Positions 7,979 to 16,791 of a stretch of DNA of 64,000 bases are shown here, one piece after another (the first letter of the stretch is position 1; the number at the start of each line of letters is the position of its first letter). Below the pieces are notes generated by a model. It was given only the letters and a program-made list of their open reading frames with translations. It was not told where the DNA came from and ran no database searches. The stretch is taken from contig CAVTKZ010000002.1 of the NCBI GenBank assembly GCA_963735455.1, positions 372,001-436,000 on the forward strand, written 5' to 3'. This stretch comes from Palsa-1033 sp963735455 (lineage in GTDB: Bacteria; Chloroflexota; Limnocylindria; Limnocylindrales; CSP1-4). A program made the position numbers and the translations under genes.

Positions 7979-9174
7979 CACCCGTGCTCCTCGAGGCCGA
8001 GGCTGGCATCGGTCCAGGCGCCGTTGGCCCGGCTCGAGGCCACGGCTGCCTCGACGAACTTCACGCCGATGGCGCCGTCCCGCTCATTCGGGAACTGGAG
8101 CGCCAGCGGATCGGGCGATTGGCCGGAACGCCGCGCGGCGATCGCCTCGGCCGCATCGGAGTAGATGTTGGCGAAGGCCTCATGAAAGCCTTCGGGGTGC
8201 CCGGCGACGATCCGGCAAGCCCGGCTTGCAGCCGGCAGCGACCCCGGTCCGTTGGGCGTGTAGACCCGGGCAGGTCCATCGAGCGGCTTGAATGCCAGGC
8301 GTGTCGGTCGTTCCTGCTCCCACTCCAGGCTGCCTTTGGTGCCCGACACGCGCAGGCGGAGGCAGTTCTCCACCCCGGCTGCGGTCTGGGTGACCCAGAA
8401 CGTGCCCCGGGCGCCACTGTCGAAGCGGAGCATCGCCCCGCCGTAGTCGTCGACCAGCCGGCGCGGCACGACGTGGCCCAGCTGTGCAGCGACTTCGGCC
8501 ACCTCGAGACGGCTCACGAAGCGAGCCAGGTTGTGGGCATGGGTGCCGATATCGCCCATGACCAGCGATGGTCCGCCGCGCACGGGGTCGTAGCGCCAGG
8601 GCAGCCCACCCGCGGGATCCGGGTCGGACTCGTCGGCCTTGCCGCCCTGGACGTACTCGACCTGGACCAGCCGGATCTCGCCGACCTGGCCATCCTCGAC
8701 CAGGGCGCGCGCCTGGCGGACCATCGGGTAGCCGGTGTAGTTGTGCATCAGGCAGAAGACCAGTCCGCTGGCCCGAACCTTGGCCACGATGTCGAGGGCC
8801 TCGTCGAGGGTGTTCGTCATCGGCTTGTCGCAGATCACATCGAAGCCGCGATCGAGGGCCGCAAGCGTGTAGCGATGGTGGCTGTCGTTGGGCGTGATCA
8901 CGGCGACGACTTCGGCACCGTCCGGGCGCTGGCGCTCGGCCTCGAGCATCGCCATCGCATCGGGATAGGCGCGCGAGGGATCGATTCCCATGCCCGCGGC
9001 GGCTCGGCGGGATCGCTCCGGGTCGGACGAGACCACCCCCGCCACGAGGTCGTAGCGGCCGTCGAGCCGGGCAGCCGTTCGATGCATCGCGCCGATGAAG
9101 CTGCCCGGCCCGCCGCCGATCACGGCCAGGCGCAGCGGACGCCCGAGCATCTCGATGACCGGATCAGGATCCAC
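7978..9174 (-). CDS. Gfo/Idh/MocA-family NAD(P)-dependent oxidoreductase
   Basis: 398 aa from a GTG at 9174, 6 nt after GGAG. The N-terminal Rossmann motif GGGPGSFIGAMH, then CDKPMTN (catalytic Lys of the EKP-like motif) and a C-terminal domain with GDIGTHAHNLARFV (catalytic His region) identify a sugar or inositol dehydrogenase-like enzyme. GFHEAFANIYSDAAEAI is typical of the longer inositol-dehydrogenase-like subgroup. First gene of a three-gene unit. An intrinsic terminator lies between its presumed promoter and the start codon. Confidence 0.9.
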   Translation of the reverse strand: MDPDPVIEMLGRPLRLAVIGGGPGSFIGAMHRTAARLDGRYDLVAGVVSSDPERSRRAAAGMGIDPSRAYPDAMAMLEAERQRPDGAEVVAVITPNDSHHRYTLAALDRGFDVICDKPMTNTLDEALDIVAKVRASGLVFCLMHNYTGYPMVRQARALVEDGQVGEIRLVQVEYVQGGKADESDPDPAGGLPWRYDPVRGGPSLVMGDIGTHAHNLARFVSRLEVAEVAAQLGHVVPRRLVDDYGGAMLRFDSGARGTFWVTQTAAGVENCLRLRVSGTKGSLEWEQERPTRLAFKPLDGPARVYTPNGPGSLPAASRACRIVAGHPEGFHEAFANIYSDAAEAIAARRSGQSPDPLALQFPNERDGAIGVKFVEAAVASSRANGAWTDASLGLEEHG

Positions 9175-9220
9175 GCTGAACTCCTTCAGGACGGTGCGCG
9201 CCAGCTCGACTTCGGCCTGA

Positions 9221-9253
9221 CAAAAATAACCGCGCGCAAGCTGACCTGCGCGG
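9221..9253 (-). terminator. Intrinsic terminator/attenuator upstream of the Gfo/Idh operon
   Basis: On the minus strand a perfect CCGCGC/GCGCGG stem (12-nt loop) is followed at once by TTATTTTTG. This is the only clear stem plus U-tract I found in the window. No minus-strand gene lies upstream, since the next gene is the divergent aquaporin, so it would act on the operon's own leader about 50 nt before the start codon. Confidence 0.65.
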
Positions 9254-9361
9254 GAGCTGGCGGGGCGGGTCCGCGCTCCGAATCTGCGGTTAGACTGGGA
9301 GCCACCCGAGGTCGGCGCCCAAGCCCGGGGCCACGATTCGGGCCGTGATCGGAGGCGTTCG

Positions 9362-10033
9362 TTGGATACCCGGATGGATACCCGGAAGCTGCTCGCCGAG
9401 CTCGTGGGAACCTTCGTCTTCTTCCTGATCGGGCTGATGTCGATCCTCTCCACGAAGTCGATGGCCAACGGCCCGGACTTGCTCGTGATCGCCTTCGGGT
9501 TCGGCCTCGGCCTGTTCGCGGCGATCCAGATCGCGGGAGCCGTGTCAGGCGGCCATTTCAATCCGGCCGTGACCCTTGCCGCGGTGCTCGACAAGCGCCT
9601 CGATCCGATGACCGGCGTCGGCTATGTCGTGGCCCAGCTGATCGGCGGCATCGCGGCGGCGGCCTTCGTCCTGGTGATGTCCAACCAGGCTGCCGTGGCG
9701 GGTACGATCACCGGCCACCCGGCAGCGATCAGCGACATCCAGGCGGTCGTGATCGAGGCCGTCTTCACGGCCATCTTCATCGCCGTGATCCTGACCGTGA
9801 CCAAGCTCGATCCGGGCAAGGCCGGGTTCGCGATCCCGTTGACCCTCGTGGTGATCCACCTGGCCCTGGTCCCGATCACCGGCTCGTCGGTCAATCCGGC
9901 ACGCTCCCTCGCCTCGGCCCTGGTCGGCGGCGACCTGACCTCGATCTGGGTCTACATCGTCGGCCCGCTGGTCGGCGCCGCCGGCGGTTGGGCGGTCTAT
10001 CGCGCCCTTTTCGACAAGCGCTCCGGGGGGTGA
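9362..10033 (+). CDS. MIP-family aquaporin / glycerol facilitator-like channel
   Basis: 223 aa, six hydrophobic helices. Both half-helix NPA motifs are intact: GGHFNPAVT near residue 66 and SSVNPARS near 178. The short length and the second motif NPARS rather than NPARD favour a water-selective aquaporin over a glycerol facilitator. The TTG start at 9362 follows GGAGG by 6 nt; an ATG at 9374 is the alternative. It lies divergent from the Gfo/Idh operon. A possible -10 (TAGACT, 9291-9296) would give a leader of about 60 nt. Confidence 0.92.
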   Translation: MDTRMDTRKLLAELVGTFVFFLIGLMSILSTKSMANGPDLLVIAFGFGLGLFAAIQIAGAVSGGHFNPAVTLAAVLDKRLDPMTGVGYVVAQLIGGIAAAAFVLVMSNQAAVAGTITGHPAAISDIQAVVIEAVFTAIFIAVILTVTKLDPGKAGFAIPLTLVVIHLALVPITGSSVNPARSLASALVGGDLTSIWVYIVGPLVGAAGGWAVYRALFDKRSGG

Positions 10034-10042
10034 CCCCGTCGC

Positions 10043-10420
10043 GTGGATGACGCCGTCCGGGCTGCGCTCGACCACTCCCAGGCGATCGATATCACGACGA
10101 CCGGGGCGAAGACCGGCCTGCCCCGGCGGCTGGAGATCGTCCTCCACAACTTCGGGCGGCATCTCTACATCAGTGGCATCCCGAACCCGGCCCGCAAGCG
10201 CGGCTGGCTGGCCAATCTCGAGGCCAACCCGGCCCTGACCGTCCATCTCAAGCGGTTCGTCCAGGCGGACCTGCCGGCCACCGGCCGGGTGATCCGCGAC
10301 CCGGTCGAGCGCAAGGCCGTCCTCGAGCAGGTCGCCGGAGTCTGGAACCGGCGCGACCTGGGGGTCATGCTCGAATACAGCCCCCTTGTCGAGATCTCGA
10401 TCGAGGGCTATCCGGCCTGA
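10043..10420 (+). CDS. Nitroreductase/F420-dependent-type oxidoreductase (DUF385 family)
   Basis: 125 aa from a GTG, 9 nt after the aquaporin stop, so probably co-transcribed. DITTTGAKTGLPRRLEIVLHNFGRHLYISGIP and the KRGWLANLEANPALTVHLK block match the split-barrel DUF385/Ddn family that uses F420 or related flavins. Substrate unknown. F420 use is inferred from the family, as no F420 biosynthesis genes are in the window. Confidence 0.85.
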   Translation: MDDAVRAALDHSQAIDITTTGAKTGLPRRLEIVLHNFGRHLYISGIPNPARKRGWLANLEANPALTVHLKRFVQADLPATGRVIRDPVERKAVLEQVAGVWNRRDLGVMLEYSPLVEISIEGYPA

Positions 10421-10429
10421 GCCAGGGTC

Positions 10430-10828
10430 CTACTGGCCGCGCCCGCGGACGAGCGTCGCGAAGAGGCGCTCCAGGGTGGCCGCCGGGTCATCGGTCAGGC
10501 CGGTGTGGACGGCCGACGGCTGGACCATCGTGCTGCTCGGTGAGACGAGCCAGTGGAAGCGTTCCGGCCGGCTGAGGCGGGCGATCGGGCCCGCCGCCGG
10601 GTCACCCGAACAGATCCGTGGGATCGCGTCGAGCTGGGCCTGGACGATCCCCGGATCGCAGTCCGGGGCAAGCGCCCGGAGGAGATCGACATCGAGCTCG
10701 ACCCGGGCAGCCAGGAAACGTCGCGGCCGCGAATGGAGCACGATCCCGGCATTCAGTGACTCGCCCCGATCCTCGCGCGGAACGACGCGCAGGATCGCGT
10801 ACTCGAACGGGCTACGGCCGGCGGGCAT
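10430..10828 (-). CDS. DUF3037 family protein, partner of the HipA-like kinase
   Basis: 132 aa. FEYAILRVVPREDRGESLNAGIVL near the N-terminus is the DUF3037 signature, followed by an acidic DVDLLRALAPDCD segment. It starts inside the last codons of the HipA-like gene (17-nt overlap), so the two are translationally coupled. HipA-like/DUF3037 pairs are a recurring arrangement in bacteria; the biochemical role of DUF3037 is unknown. Confidence 0.85.
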   Translation of the reverse strand: MPAGRSPFEYAILRVVPREDRGESLNAGIVLHSRPRRFLAARVELDVDLLRALAPDCDPGIVQAQLDAIPRICSGDPAAGPIARLSRPERFHWLVSPSSTMVQPSAVHTGLTDDPAATLERLFATLVRGRGQ

Positions 10829-11633
10829 GGTCGGCCTCCTCGACGAACGGCCGCGGCGACTCGAGCCGGGTGAGCAGGTAGTCGACATAGGCCTGGCGGT
10901 GCTCGCCGGGGTTGGCCAGGCTGCCCGCCCCGTCGCGCAGCCAGGCATCGGGCACGGCGCTCGTGATCCGCTCCAGCAGCTCCCGGGTCACGAGCGGCGC
11001 CAGGCGTTCATCGGCCGCCGCGATCGACGAGGCGAAGGGCAGCAGGACATGGTCGGAGATCCGGGGGAACGAGCGCCGGGCATGCCGGGCCGGATCCCGC
11101 CAGGTGAAGTGGATGTAGAGAGCCGCGCCATGGTCGATCAGCCACAGCCGCCGGCCCCACATCAGGAGGTTCACGTTGCGCGCGGTGCGGTCGACGTTGG
11201 TGATCAGGCCGTCGAACCAGACGATGCTCGCGGCCAGGTCCGGATCGACCTCGGTCGTCGGCCGGTAAGCGAGCGCGCCGGGCAGGAAGTCGAGGCCCAG
11301 GTTCAGGCCTGGACTGCGGGCCAGCAGCTCCTGGATCTCCGAATCCGGCTCTGCCGGCGCGAGCGCCGGGTCGAGCTCGACCAGCACGATCTCGGGCACG
11401 AGCAGGCCCAGGGCCCGGCCGAGCTCGCCGGCGATCAGTTCGGCGACGAGGACCCGGGGGCCCTGGCCGGCACCATGGAACTTCAGGACGTACAGGCCAT
11501 CGTCGTCGGCTTCAACCAGGCCGGGCAGCGAGCCACCCTCGCGCAGGGCCGTCACGTAACGGGTTGCGCTGACGGTCCGCAGGGGCACGGAGGTCGGGGC
11601 CCCGGTTTCCAGGGTGGTCGGCAAGGCAGCCAT
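10812..11633 (-). CDS. HipA-like kinase-fold protein
   Basis: 273 aa. YVLKFHGAGQG holds the ATP-binding Lys, WFDGLITNVDRTARNVNLL the catalytic-loop Asp/Asn and LWLIDHG the metal-binding DHG-like motif of HipA-type kinases. The N-terminal HipA lobe is missing, as in the HipA-like kinase family that pairs with DUF3037. Real HipA phosphorylates glutamyl-tRNA synthetase; whether this protein does so is unknown. It is not beside a HipB-type DNA-binding antitoxin, so a classical toxin-antitoxin role is doubtful. Confidence 0.85.
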   Translation of the reverse strand: MAALPTTLETGAPTSVPLRTVSATRYVTALREGGSLPGLVEADDDGLYVLKFHGAGQGPRVLVAELIAGELGRALGLLVPEIVLVELDPALAPAEPDSEIQELLARSPGLNLGLDFLPGALAYRPTTEVDPDLAASIVWFDGLITNVDRTARNVNLLMWGRRLWLIDHGAALYIHFTWRDPARHARRSFPRISDHVLLPFASSIAAADERLAPLVTRELLERITSAVPDAWLRDGAGSLANPGEHRQAYVDYLLTRLESPRPFVEEADHARRP

Positions 11634-11640
11634 CGCGAGG

Positions 11641-11646
11641 AGCGTA
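11641..11646 (-). promoter_or_regulatory. -10 element of a leaderless promoter for the HipA-like gene
   Basis: On the minus strand TACGCT ends 7 nt before the ATG at 11633. It lies back to back with the lipoprotein -10, 6 bp apart. Confidence 0.6.
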
Positions 11647-11652
11647 GCCGAG

Positions 11653-11658
11653 TAGAGT
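11653..11658 (+). promoter_or_regulatory. -10 element of a leaderless promoter for the lipoprotein gene
   Basis: TAGAGT ends 7 nt before the ATG at 11666. Confidence 0.6.
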
Positions 11659-11665
11659 CTCGCTC

Positions 11666-12262
11666 ATGCAGCTCGGGCGATCGGCACTGGCGAGCCTCGT
11701 CCTGCTCGCATTGCTGGGCCTCAGCCTTGGCGCCTGCACCGTCACGCCGAGCGCCTCGGCCAGTCCGCTCGCTTCAGGCGGGTCCCCCGAACCCAGTGAC
11801 AGCCTGGCCGATCCGGTGATCGACAGCGCCGGCCTGCCCTCGCTGACGGCCGTCCAGGTGTGCGCCCTGCTGAGCGAGGCCGAGGCGTCGGCCGCCCTGG
11901 GCTCCCCGCTCAGCGACCGGCCGCAGGGCGAGGCGCAACCGGATGACCACGCCCAGTGCACCTACCAGGATGCCGATCCGGCCGTGGCCGGGACGTACAT
12001 CCTGATCGGCTTCAACCTGCGCGGGTTTGCCGGCGAGGCGACCCTGGTCAACCTCCACCGCGGGGCGCATACCCTGCGCGTCGGTGGCTTCGAATCGATC
12101 GGCGCCGACGCGGAGACCGACCCGGCCGTCGAGAACGCTGCGCTGAGCGTCAAGCTCGGGCCGTCGGGCAGCGAACCGGCGCTGTGGATCGAGGCGCCAA
12201 CCCTGGCCATCGCCAAGCAGGTTGCCCTGCTCGTCCTGCCCCGCCTGGCTGTCGAGCCCTAG
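11666..12262 (+). CDS. Putative lipoprotein, DUF3558-like
   Basis: 198 aa. A type II signal peptide with lipobox LGAC (Cys near residue 23) is followed by a Ser/Pro-rich spacer and a domain with VQVCALLSEAEASAALG and a second Cys in HAQCTYQD. Two such cysteines and the pattern resemble DUF3558 lipoproteins of actinobacteria. It should be anchored on the outer face of the membrane. Function unknown. Confidence 0.7.
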   Translation: MQLGRSALASLVLLALLGLSLGACTVTPSASASPLASGGSPEPSDSLADPVIDSAGLPSLTAVQVCALLSEAEASAALGSPLSDRPQGEAQPDDHAQCTYQDADPAVAGTYILIGFNLRGFAGEATLVNLHRGAHTLRVGGFESIGADAETDPAVENAALSVKLGPSGSEPALWIEAPTLAIAKQVALLVLPRLAVEP

Positions 12263-12281
12263 GCCTGGCGTCGGGCGGCGG

Positions 12282-13133
12282 TCAGGGCCGCGAGCTGCCG
12301 CCGCTGCCGGTCTCGCGCAGGAAGCGCTCGATCTCCGAGATCAGCTCGTCACCGGCCGGCAGGCGCTCCTCGTCGACCATCGCCTCGAGCCGCTCGACAT
12401 AGGCCCGGGTCGTCTCGTCGCCCTTGGCCAGGGCATCGAGGTGGGTGCCCAGCTGGCGCGCCTCGTCCTCGAGCGCGCCGGCCGGGATCGTCACCCCAAC
12501 GTGGCGCTCGAGCGAGCGCAGGAGCGCCAGGGCGGCCACCGGGTAGGGCCCCGAGACGTAGTGGGGGACCTGGGCGAAGTAGCCCACGGCGGCCGTGCCC
12601 GAGCGGGCCATCATCATCTCCAGGACCGAGATCGCCGCCGCGGGCACCCGCAGGAGGCCCTCCGGACCGGGCTGGATGTTCCCGCGCAGGAGGCCGGCCT
12701 CCGACTCGGTGCCGATGATCGGCACCGCCCGGGTATGGGGCACCGCGGCCGGGATCGCCCCCAGGCTGATCCACTGGGCGACGCCCAGGCGGCTGGCGAT
12801 GTCGAGGACCGCGTCGCAGAACTCGCGCCACCGGAAATCGGGCTCGACGCCGGTCAGCACGAGCAGGTCGCGATCACCGATTCGGCGGTGGCGAATCGTC
12901 AGCTCGCGCCAGGCCAGCGACGACATCCGGCCATCGCGGATCTCGAGGATCGGGCGCCGGGCACGGTAGTCGAACAGGACGTCGCCCTCGAAGCTGGCGA
13001 CCAGGTCGCCGCCCTCGGCCACCTGGGCCGCGGCGGTCGTCGCGGCCGTGCCCGCGTCGACCCAGCCGTCGAAGGCGGCGATCATCGTCGGCGCGACGAG
13101 ATCCTTCGGTTCGGTCAGTCGATAGAGCGCCAC
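12282..13133 (-). CDS. PAC2 family (proteasome assembly chaperone-like) protein
   Basis: 283 aa from the GTG at 13133 (reads ALYRLTEPKDLVAP). MIAAFDGWVDAG near the N-terminus, GVEPDFRWREFCD, GAIPAAVPHTR, GTESEAGLL and the YFAQVPHYV segment match the bacterial PAC2 family. In actinobacteria PAC2 proteins occur near proteasome or unrelated genes, and their function is undefined. A -10 TATCCT 6 nt upstream supports this GTG over the one at 13139. Confidence 0.85.
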   Translation of the reverse strand: MALYRLTEPKDLVAPTMIAAFDGWVDAGTAATTAAAQVAEGGDLVASFEGDVLFDYRARRPILEIRDGRMSSLAWRELTIRHRRIGDRDLLVLTGVEPDFRWREFCDAVLDIASRLGVAQWISLGAIPAAVPHTRAVPIIGTESEAGLLRGNIQPGPEGLLRVPAAAISVLEMMMARSGTAAVGYFAQVPHYVSGPYPVAALALLRSLERHVGVTIPAGALEDEARQLGTHLDALAKGDETTRAYVERLEAMVDEERLPAGDELISEIERFLRETGSGGSSRP

Positions 13134-13139
13134 GGACAC

Positions 13140-13145
13140 AGGATA
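13140..13145 (-). promoter_or_regulatory. -10 element of a leaderless promoter for the PAC2 gene
   Basis: Minus-strand TATCCT ends 6 nt before the GTG at 13133. Confidence 0.55.
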
Positions 13146-13260
13146 GGCCACCCCACCGGGCGCGCCAGGGCTCGCCCGGTCCGGACATGCCGAGGGGCCC
13201 GGTCGATCGACGCGGGCCCCTCGTCGCGCTCGAATTGGCACGCAACGGCGTGCCCGGAGA

Positions 13261-16200
13261 TCAGCTGCAGCCCGAGGTCGAGCCGCAATTCAGGCACTTG
13301 TAGCAGCTCCCGTTGCGGACCATGATCGAGCCGCACTCGGCGCAGGAAGGCGAGTCTTCCTGGACCTGGAACGCGACCCGGGTGGTGCCCAGGGAGCCGC
13401 CGGCGACGGCTGCATGGCCGTTGCCGTTGCCGTTCGAATGGCCGTTGCTCGTGGCGGTATGGCCGATCGATTCGACGACCGGCAGGTTGATCGAGGTGAC
13501 CGGCGGGACCTCGAGCGCGACCGCCGTCGGGCGGCTGCCCTGAGACTCGTCGGGCTCCTCGGCCGCGGCCGGCGAATCCGACTCGGGCGCGACGGCCAGC
13601 GACACGGCACCGAACGAGACGGGTGCCGAATCGACGACCGCGCCGCGGTCGATCAGCCCGATCTGGGCCTTCTCGTCGGCCGGCAGGAAGCGGCTGCCCA
13701 TCCAGCGGAAGACGTAGTCGACGATCGACTTGGCGATCGGGATCTCCTGGTTGCCGGTGAAGCCGCTCGGCTCGAACCGGACATGGGCGAACTTGTTGAC
13801 CAGGTCGCGCAGCGGAACGCCGTACTGGAGGGCCAGGCTGACCGAGGTGGCCAGCGAGTCCATCAGGCCGGAGACGGTCGAGCCTTCCTTGGCCATCTTC
13901 AGGAAGATCTCGCCCGGCTGGCCGTCGGGATACAGGCCGACGGTGATGTAGCCCTCGTGCCCGGCGACGTCGAACTTGTGGGTCACGGCGGCCCGCTCGA
14001 CCGGCAGTCGCCGGCGATGGGGCTTCTTGGCCTCGGCCTGGGCCACCGCGAGCTGGGCTCGAAGCTCGGCGACGACGCCCGTGTCGACCTCTTCGCCGGA
14101 GTCCTTCTTCTTGCCGGTGCTGAGCGGCTGGCTGCGCTTGCTGCCATCACGGTAGATCGCGATTGCCTTGAGGCCCAGCTTCCAGCCCTGGAGGTAGACC
14201 TCCTCGATCTGCTCCGGGGTGGCCGCTTCGGGCATGTTGACGGTCTTGCTGATCGCGCCGGAGATGAACGGCTGGATCGCGCCCATCATCCGGACGTGGC
14301 CCATGTAGGCGATCGAGCGCTCGCCGTTGACCGGCTTGAAGGCGCAGTCGAAGACCGACAGGTGCTCGGCCTTGAGATGGGGCGCGCCTTCGATCGTCTC
14401 GCGCTCGTTGATGTAGGCGAGGATGTCCTCGACCTGCTCGGGCGCGTAGCCCAGCTTGCGCAGCGCCGCCGGGACCGTCTGGTTGACGATCTTGAGGAAG
14501 CCTTCGCCGACGAGCTTCTTGTACTTGATCAGGGCGATGTCCGGCTCGACCCCGGTCGTATCGCAATCCATCATGAACGCGATCGTGCCGGTCGGGGCGA
14601 GGACGGTGACCTGGGCGTTGCGGTAGCCGTTGGCTTGGCCGAGCTCGAGGGCCTCGTCGAAGACGGACCGGGCAGCCGCGATCATGTCCGCCGGCACGGC
14701 CTGGTCGGCCGGGATCTGGTAGGCGGCGTCGCGGTGCTTGCGGATGACCCGCAGGAACGGGCCCTCGTTGATCGAGTAGTCGTGGAACGGCCCACCGTGA
14801 TCGCGGGCGATGACGGCGCTCTGGCGGTAGGCCTCGCCGTGCATGATCGCGGTCAAGGCTGCGGCGTAGTTGCGGCCCTCATCGCTGTCGTAGGCCAGGC
14901 CCCGGCTCATCAACAGGGCGCCCAGGTTGGCGTAGCCCAGCCCGAGCGGCCGGAAGCGGTGCGAGTTCTCCTCGATCCGCGGCGTGGGGTAGCTGGCGTT
15001 GTCGACCAGGATCTCCTGGGCGGTGATCGTCAGCCGGGCGGCATAGCGGTAGGACTCGACGTCGAACTCGCCGTCCTCGCGCACGAACTGCATCAGGTTG
15101 AGGCTGGCCAGGTTGCAGGCCGTGTCGTTCAGGAACATGTACTCGGAGCAGGGATTGGAGGCATAGATCCGATCCGAGTTGGCCGAGGTGTGCCAGTCGT
15201 TGATCGTCGTGTCGTACTGGATGCCGGGGTCGCCGCACAGGTGGGCTGCATCGGCCATCCGCTTGAAGATGTCGCGCGCCTTGTAGGTGCCCATCGGCGC
15301 CCCGTCGACGACGGCATGGGTGGTCCACTCGCCATCGGCTTCGACGGCATTCATGAACTCGTCGGTGACCCGCACCGAGTGGTTGGCGTTCTGGAACGAG
15401 ACCGAGCCGTAGGCCTCACCGGTGAACGACGGGTCATAGCCCTGCTCGATCAGCGCCCAGGCCTTCTTCTCCTCGAGCATCTTCGAGTCGATGAAGTCGA
15501 GCACGTCAGGGTGATCGGCGTCGAGGATCACCATCTTGGCCGCCCGCCGGGTCTTGCCACCCGACTTGACCACGCCCGCGAAGGCGTCGTAGCCGCGCAT
15601 GAAGCTGACCGGGCCGGAGGCCGTCCCGCCACCCGACATCCGCTCGCGCGAGGACCGGATGGGGCTCAGGTTGGAACCCGCGCCCGAGCCGAACTTGAAC
15701 AGCATCGCCTCGGTCTTGGCCAGGTCCATGATGCTGCTCATCGAGTCCTGGACCGAGTTGATGAAGCAGGCGGAGCACTGCGGCCGGGCCTCGATGCCGA
15801 CGTTGAACCAGACCGGCGAGTTGAAGCTCATCTTCTGGTGGACGAGCAGGTGGGCCAGCTCGGCCTTGAACGTGGCGAGGTCCTCGTCGGAGGCGAAGTA
15901 GCGCTGGGTCTCGGCCCACGCGGCGATCGTGTTGACCACCCGGTCGATCAGCTGCCGGACGCTGGTCTCGCGTTCGGGCGTGCCGACATGGCCGCGGAAG
16001 TACTTGCTCACGACGACGTTCGTGGCGAGCTGGCTCCAGAAGCTCGGGACCTCGACGTCCTTCTGCTCGAAGACGAGCTTGCCCGACTCGTTGCCGATCG
16101 CGGCGGTCCGGGTCTCCCAGGCGATCTCGTCGTAGGGATGGACGCCCGGCCGGGTCCAGCGCCGTTCGAAGGTCAGGCCCTTGGCCGGCCGGCCATCCGG

Positions 16201-16392
16201 CCGACGACCGTCGAAGCTGGCACCGTACGGACCGGCGTGGCGGGCCTGGGTCTTGAGCAGGACCTTGCCCCCGGCCTTGTCGGCCGCCTTGCTCGCCCGT
16301 TCCGGGCGACCCGAGCGGCGCTTGTCCTGGCTCACGTCGAGGCGTGCGCCGTCATCCACCATCGAGATCGAATCCGGGGCGACACGGACCAC
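13261..16392 (-). CDS. nrdJ: Class II (adenosylcobalamin-dependent) ribonucleotide reductase NrdJ
   Basis: 1043 aa, GTG start at 16392 preceded by GAGGAG. It converts ribonucleotides to deoxyribonucleotides using adenosylcobalamin to generate the thiyl radical. PQCSACFINSV and NPCSEYMFLNDTACNLASLNL carry the active-site cysteines, and the GSGAGSNLSPIR substrate loop and the PTGTIAFMMDCDTTGVEP block are typical. The C-terminal 26 residues form a CxxC...CxxC zinc-ribbon-like tail with redox cysteines (ECGS, KCLNCG). The full family length is present. It is probably controlled by the upstream NrdR- and DnaA-like sites and a leader of about 390 nt. Confidence 0.97.
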   Translation of the reverse strand: MVRVAPDSISMVDDGARLDVSQDKRRSGRPERASKAADKAGGKVLLKTQARHAGPYGASFDGRRPDGRPAKGLTFERRWTRPGVHPYDEIAWETRTAAIGNESGKLVFEQKDVEVPSFWSQLATNVVVSKYFRGHVGTPERETSVRQLIDRVVNTIAAWAETQRYFASDEDLATFKAELAHLLVHQKMSFNSPVWFNVGIEARPQCSACFINSVQDSMSSIMDLAKTEAMLFKFGSGAGSNLSPIRSSRERMSGGGTASGPVSFMRGYDAFAGVVKSGGKTRRAAKMVILDADHPDVLDFIDSKMLEEKKAWALIEQGYDPSFTGEAYGSVSFQNANHSVRVTDEFMNAVEADGEWTTHAVVDGAPMGTYKARDIFKRMADAAHLCGDPGIQYDTTINDWHTSANSDRIYASNPCSEYMFLNDTACNLASLNLMQFVREDGEFDVESYRYAARLTITAQEILVDNASYPTPRIEENSHRFRPLGLGYANLGALLMSRGLAYDSDEGRNYAAALTAIMHGEAYRQSAVIARDHGGPFHDYSINEGPFLRVIRKHRDAAYQIPADQAVPADMIAAARSVFDEALELGQANGYRNAQVTVLAPTGTIAFMMDCDTTGVEPDIALIKYKKLVGEGFLKIVNQTVPAALRKLGYAPEQVEDILAYINERETIEGAPHLKAEHLSVFDCAFKPVNGERSIAYMGHVRMMGAIQPFISGAISKTVNMPEAATPEQIEEVYLQGWKLGLKAIAIYRDGSKRSQPLSTGKKKDSGEEVDTGVVAELRAQLAVAQAEAKKPHRRRLPVERAAVTHKFDVAGHEGYITVGLYPDGQPGEIFLKMAKEGSTVSGLMDSLATSVSLALQYGVPLRDLVNKFAHVRFEPSGFTGNQEIPIAKSIVDYVFRWMGSRFLPADEKAQIGLIDRGAVVDSAPVSFGAVSLAVAPESDSPAAAEEPDESQGSRPTAVALEVPPVTSINLPVVESIGHTATSNGHSNGNGNGHAAVAGGSLGTTRVAFQVQEDSPSCAECGSIMVRNGSCYKCLNCGSTSGCS

Positions 16393-16785
16393 TGGTTGCT
16401 CCTCTCCTCCAATCCGCCCATCGTCTGATCGATGGGGCGGCTGGTTTGCTCGGGGTCCATCCCTGCCTGGTCTGGCGGCAAGGCGATGAACCGATCGTTC
16501 CAGATCAGGCTCGTGCGACGGGTAGGCCGACGGCCGGGTCTGGGCGGTGGCTGGTTGGACGGCTCCCGGTCCGAAGGTCGGACCCGGAGCGATGGTGTGA
16601 CGGCGCTGCGGCTAGGGGCGCTGCAGAAACCGGAGCCAGTTTTGGGCGATGCCGGTCCTCGGTCCGGTAGCTGCGACCACGATCCGATCAAGCCGCTCGA
16701 TCTGGGGCCGATGATCGTCTTCCGCGGAGGTCCGACCTGACGGCCGGCGGCCTCCCGAGCGATCCTTCGGGGCGTCCCGAGTGAC
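16393..16785 (-). promoter_or_regulatory. Structured 5' leader of nrdJ
   Basis: Between the predicted start of transcription (about 16785) and the start codon the RNA can form strong hairpins. One pairs CTCCGGGTCCGA with TCGGACCGGGAG (one mismatch, 3-nt loop, 16562-16588). Another pairs CCGCCCCATCG with CGATGGGCGG (16414-16440), directly before the Shine-Dalgarno sequence at about 16396-16410. I could not find the conserved cobalamin-riboswitch boxes by eye. This is either a divergent riboswitch or a plain structured leader. Confidence 0.45.
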
Positions 16786-16791
16786 CCGTCT

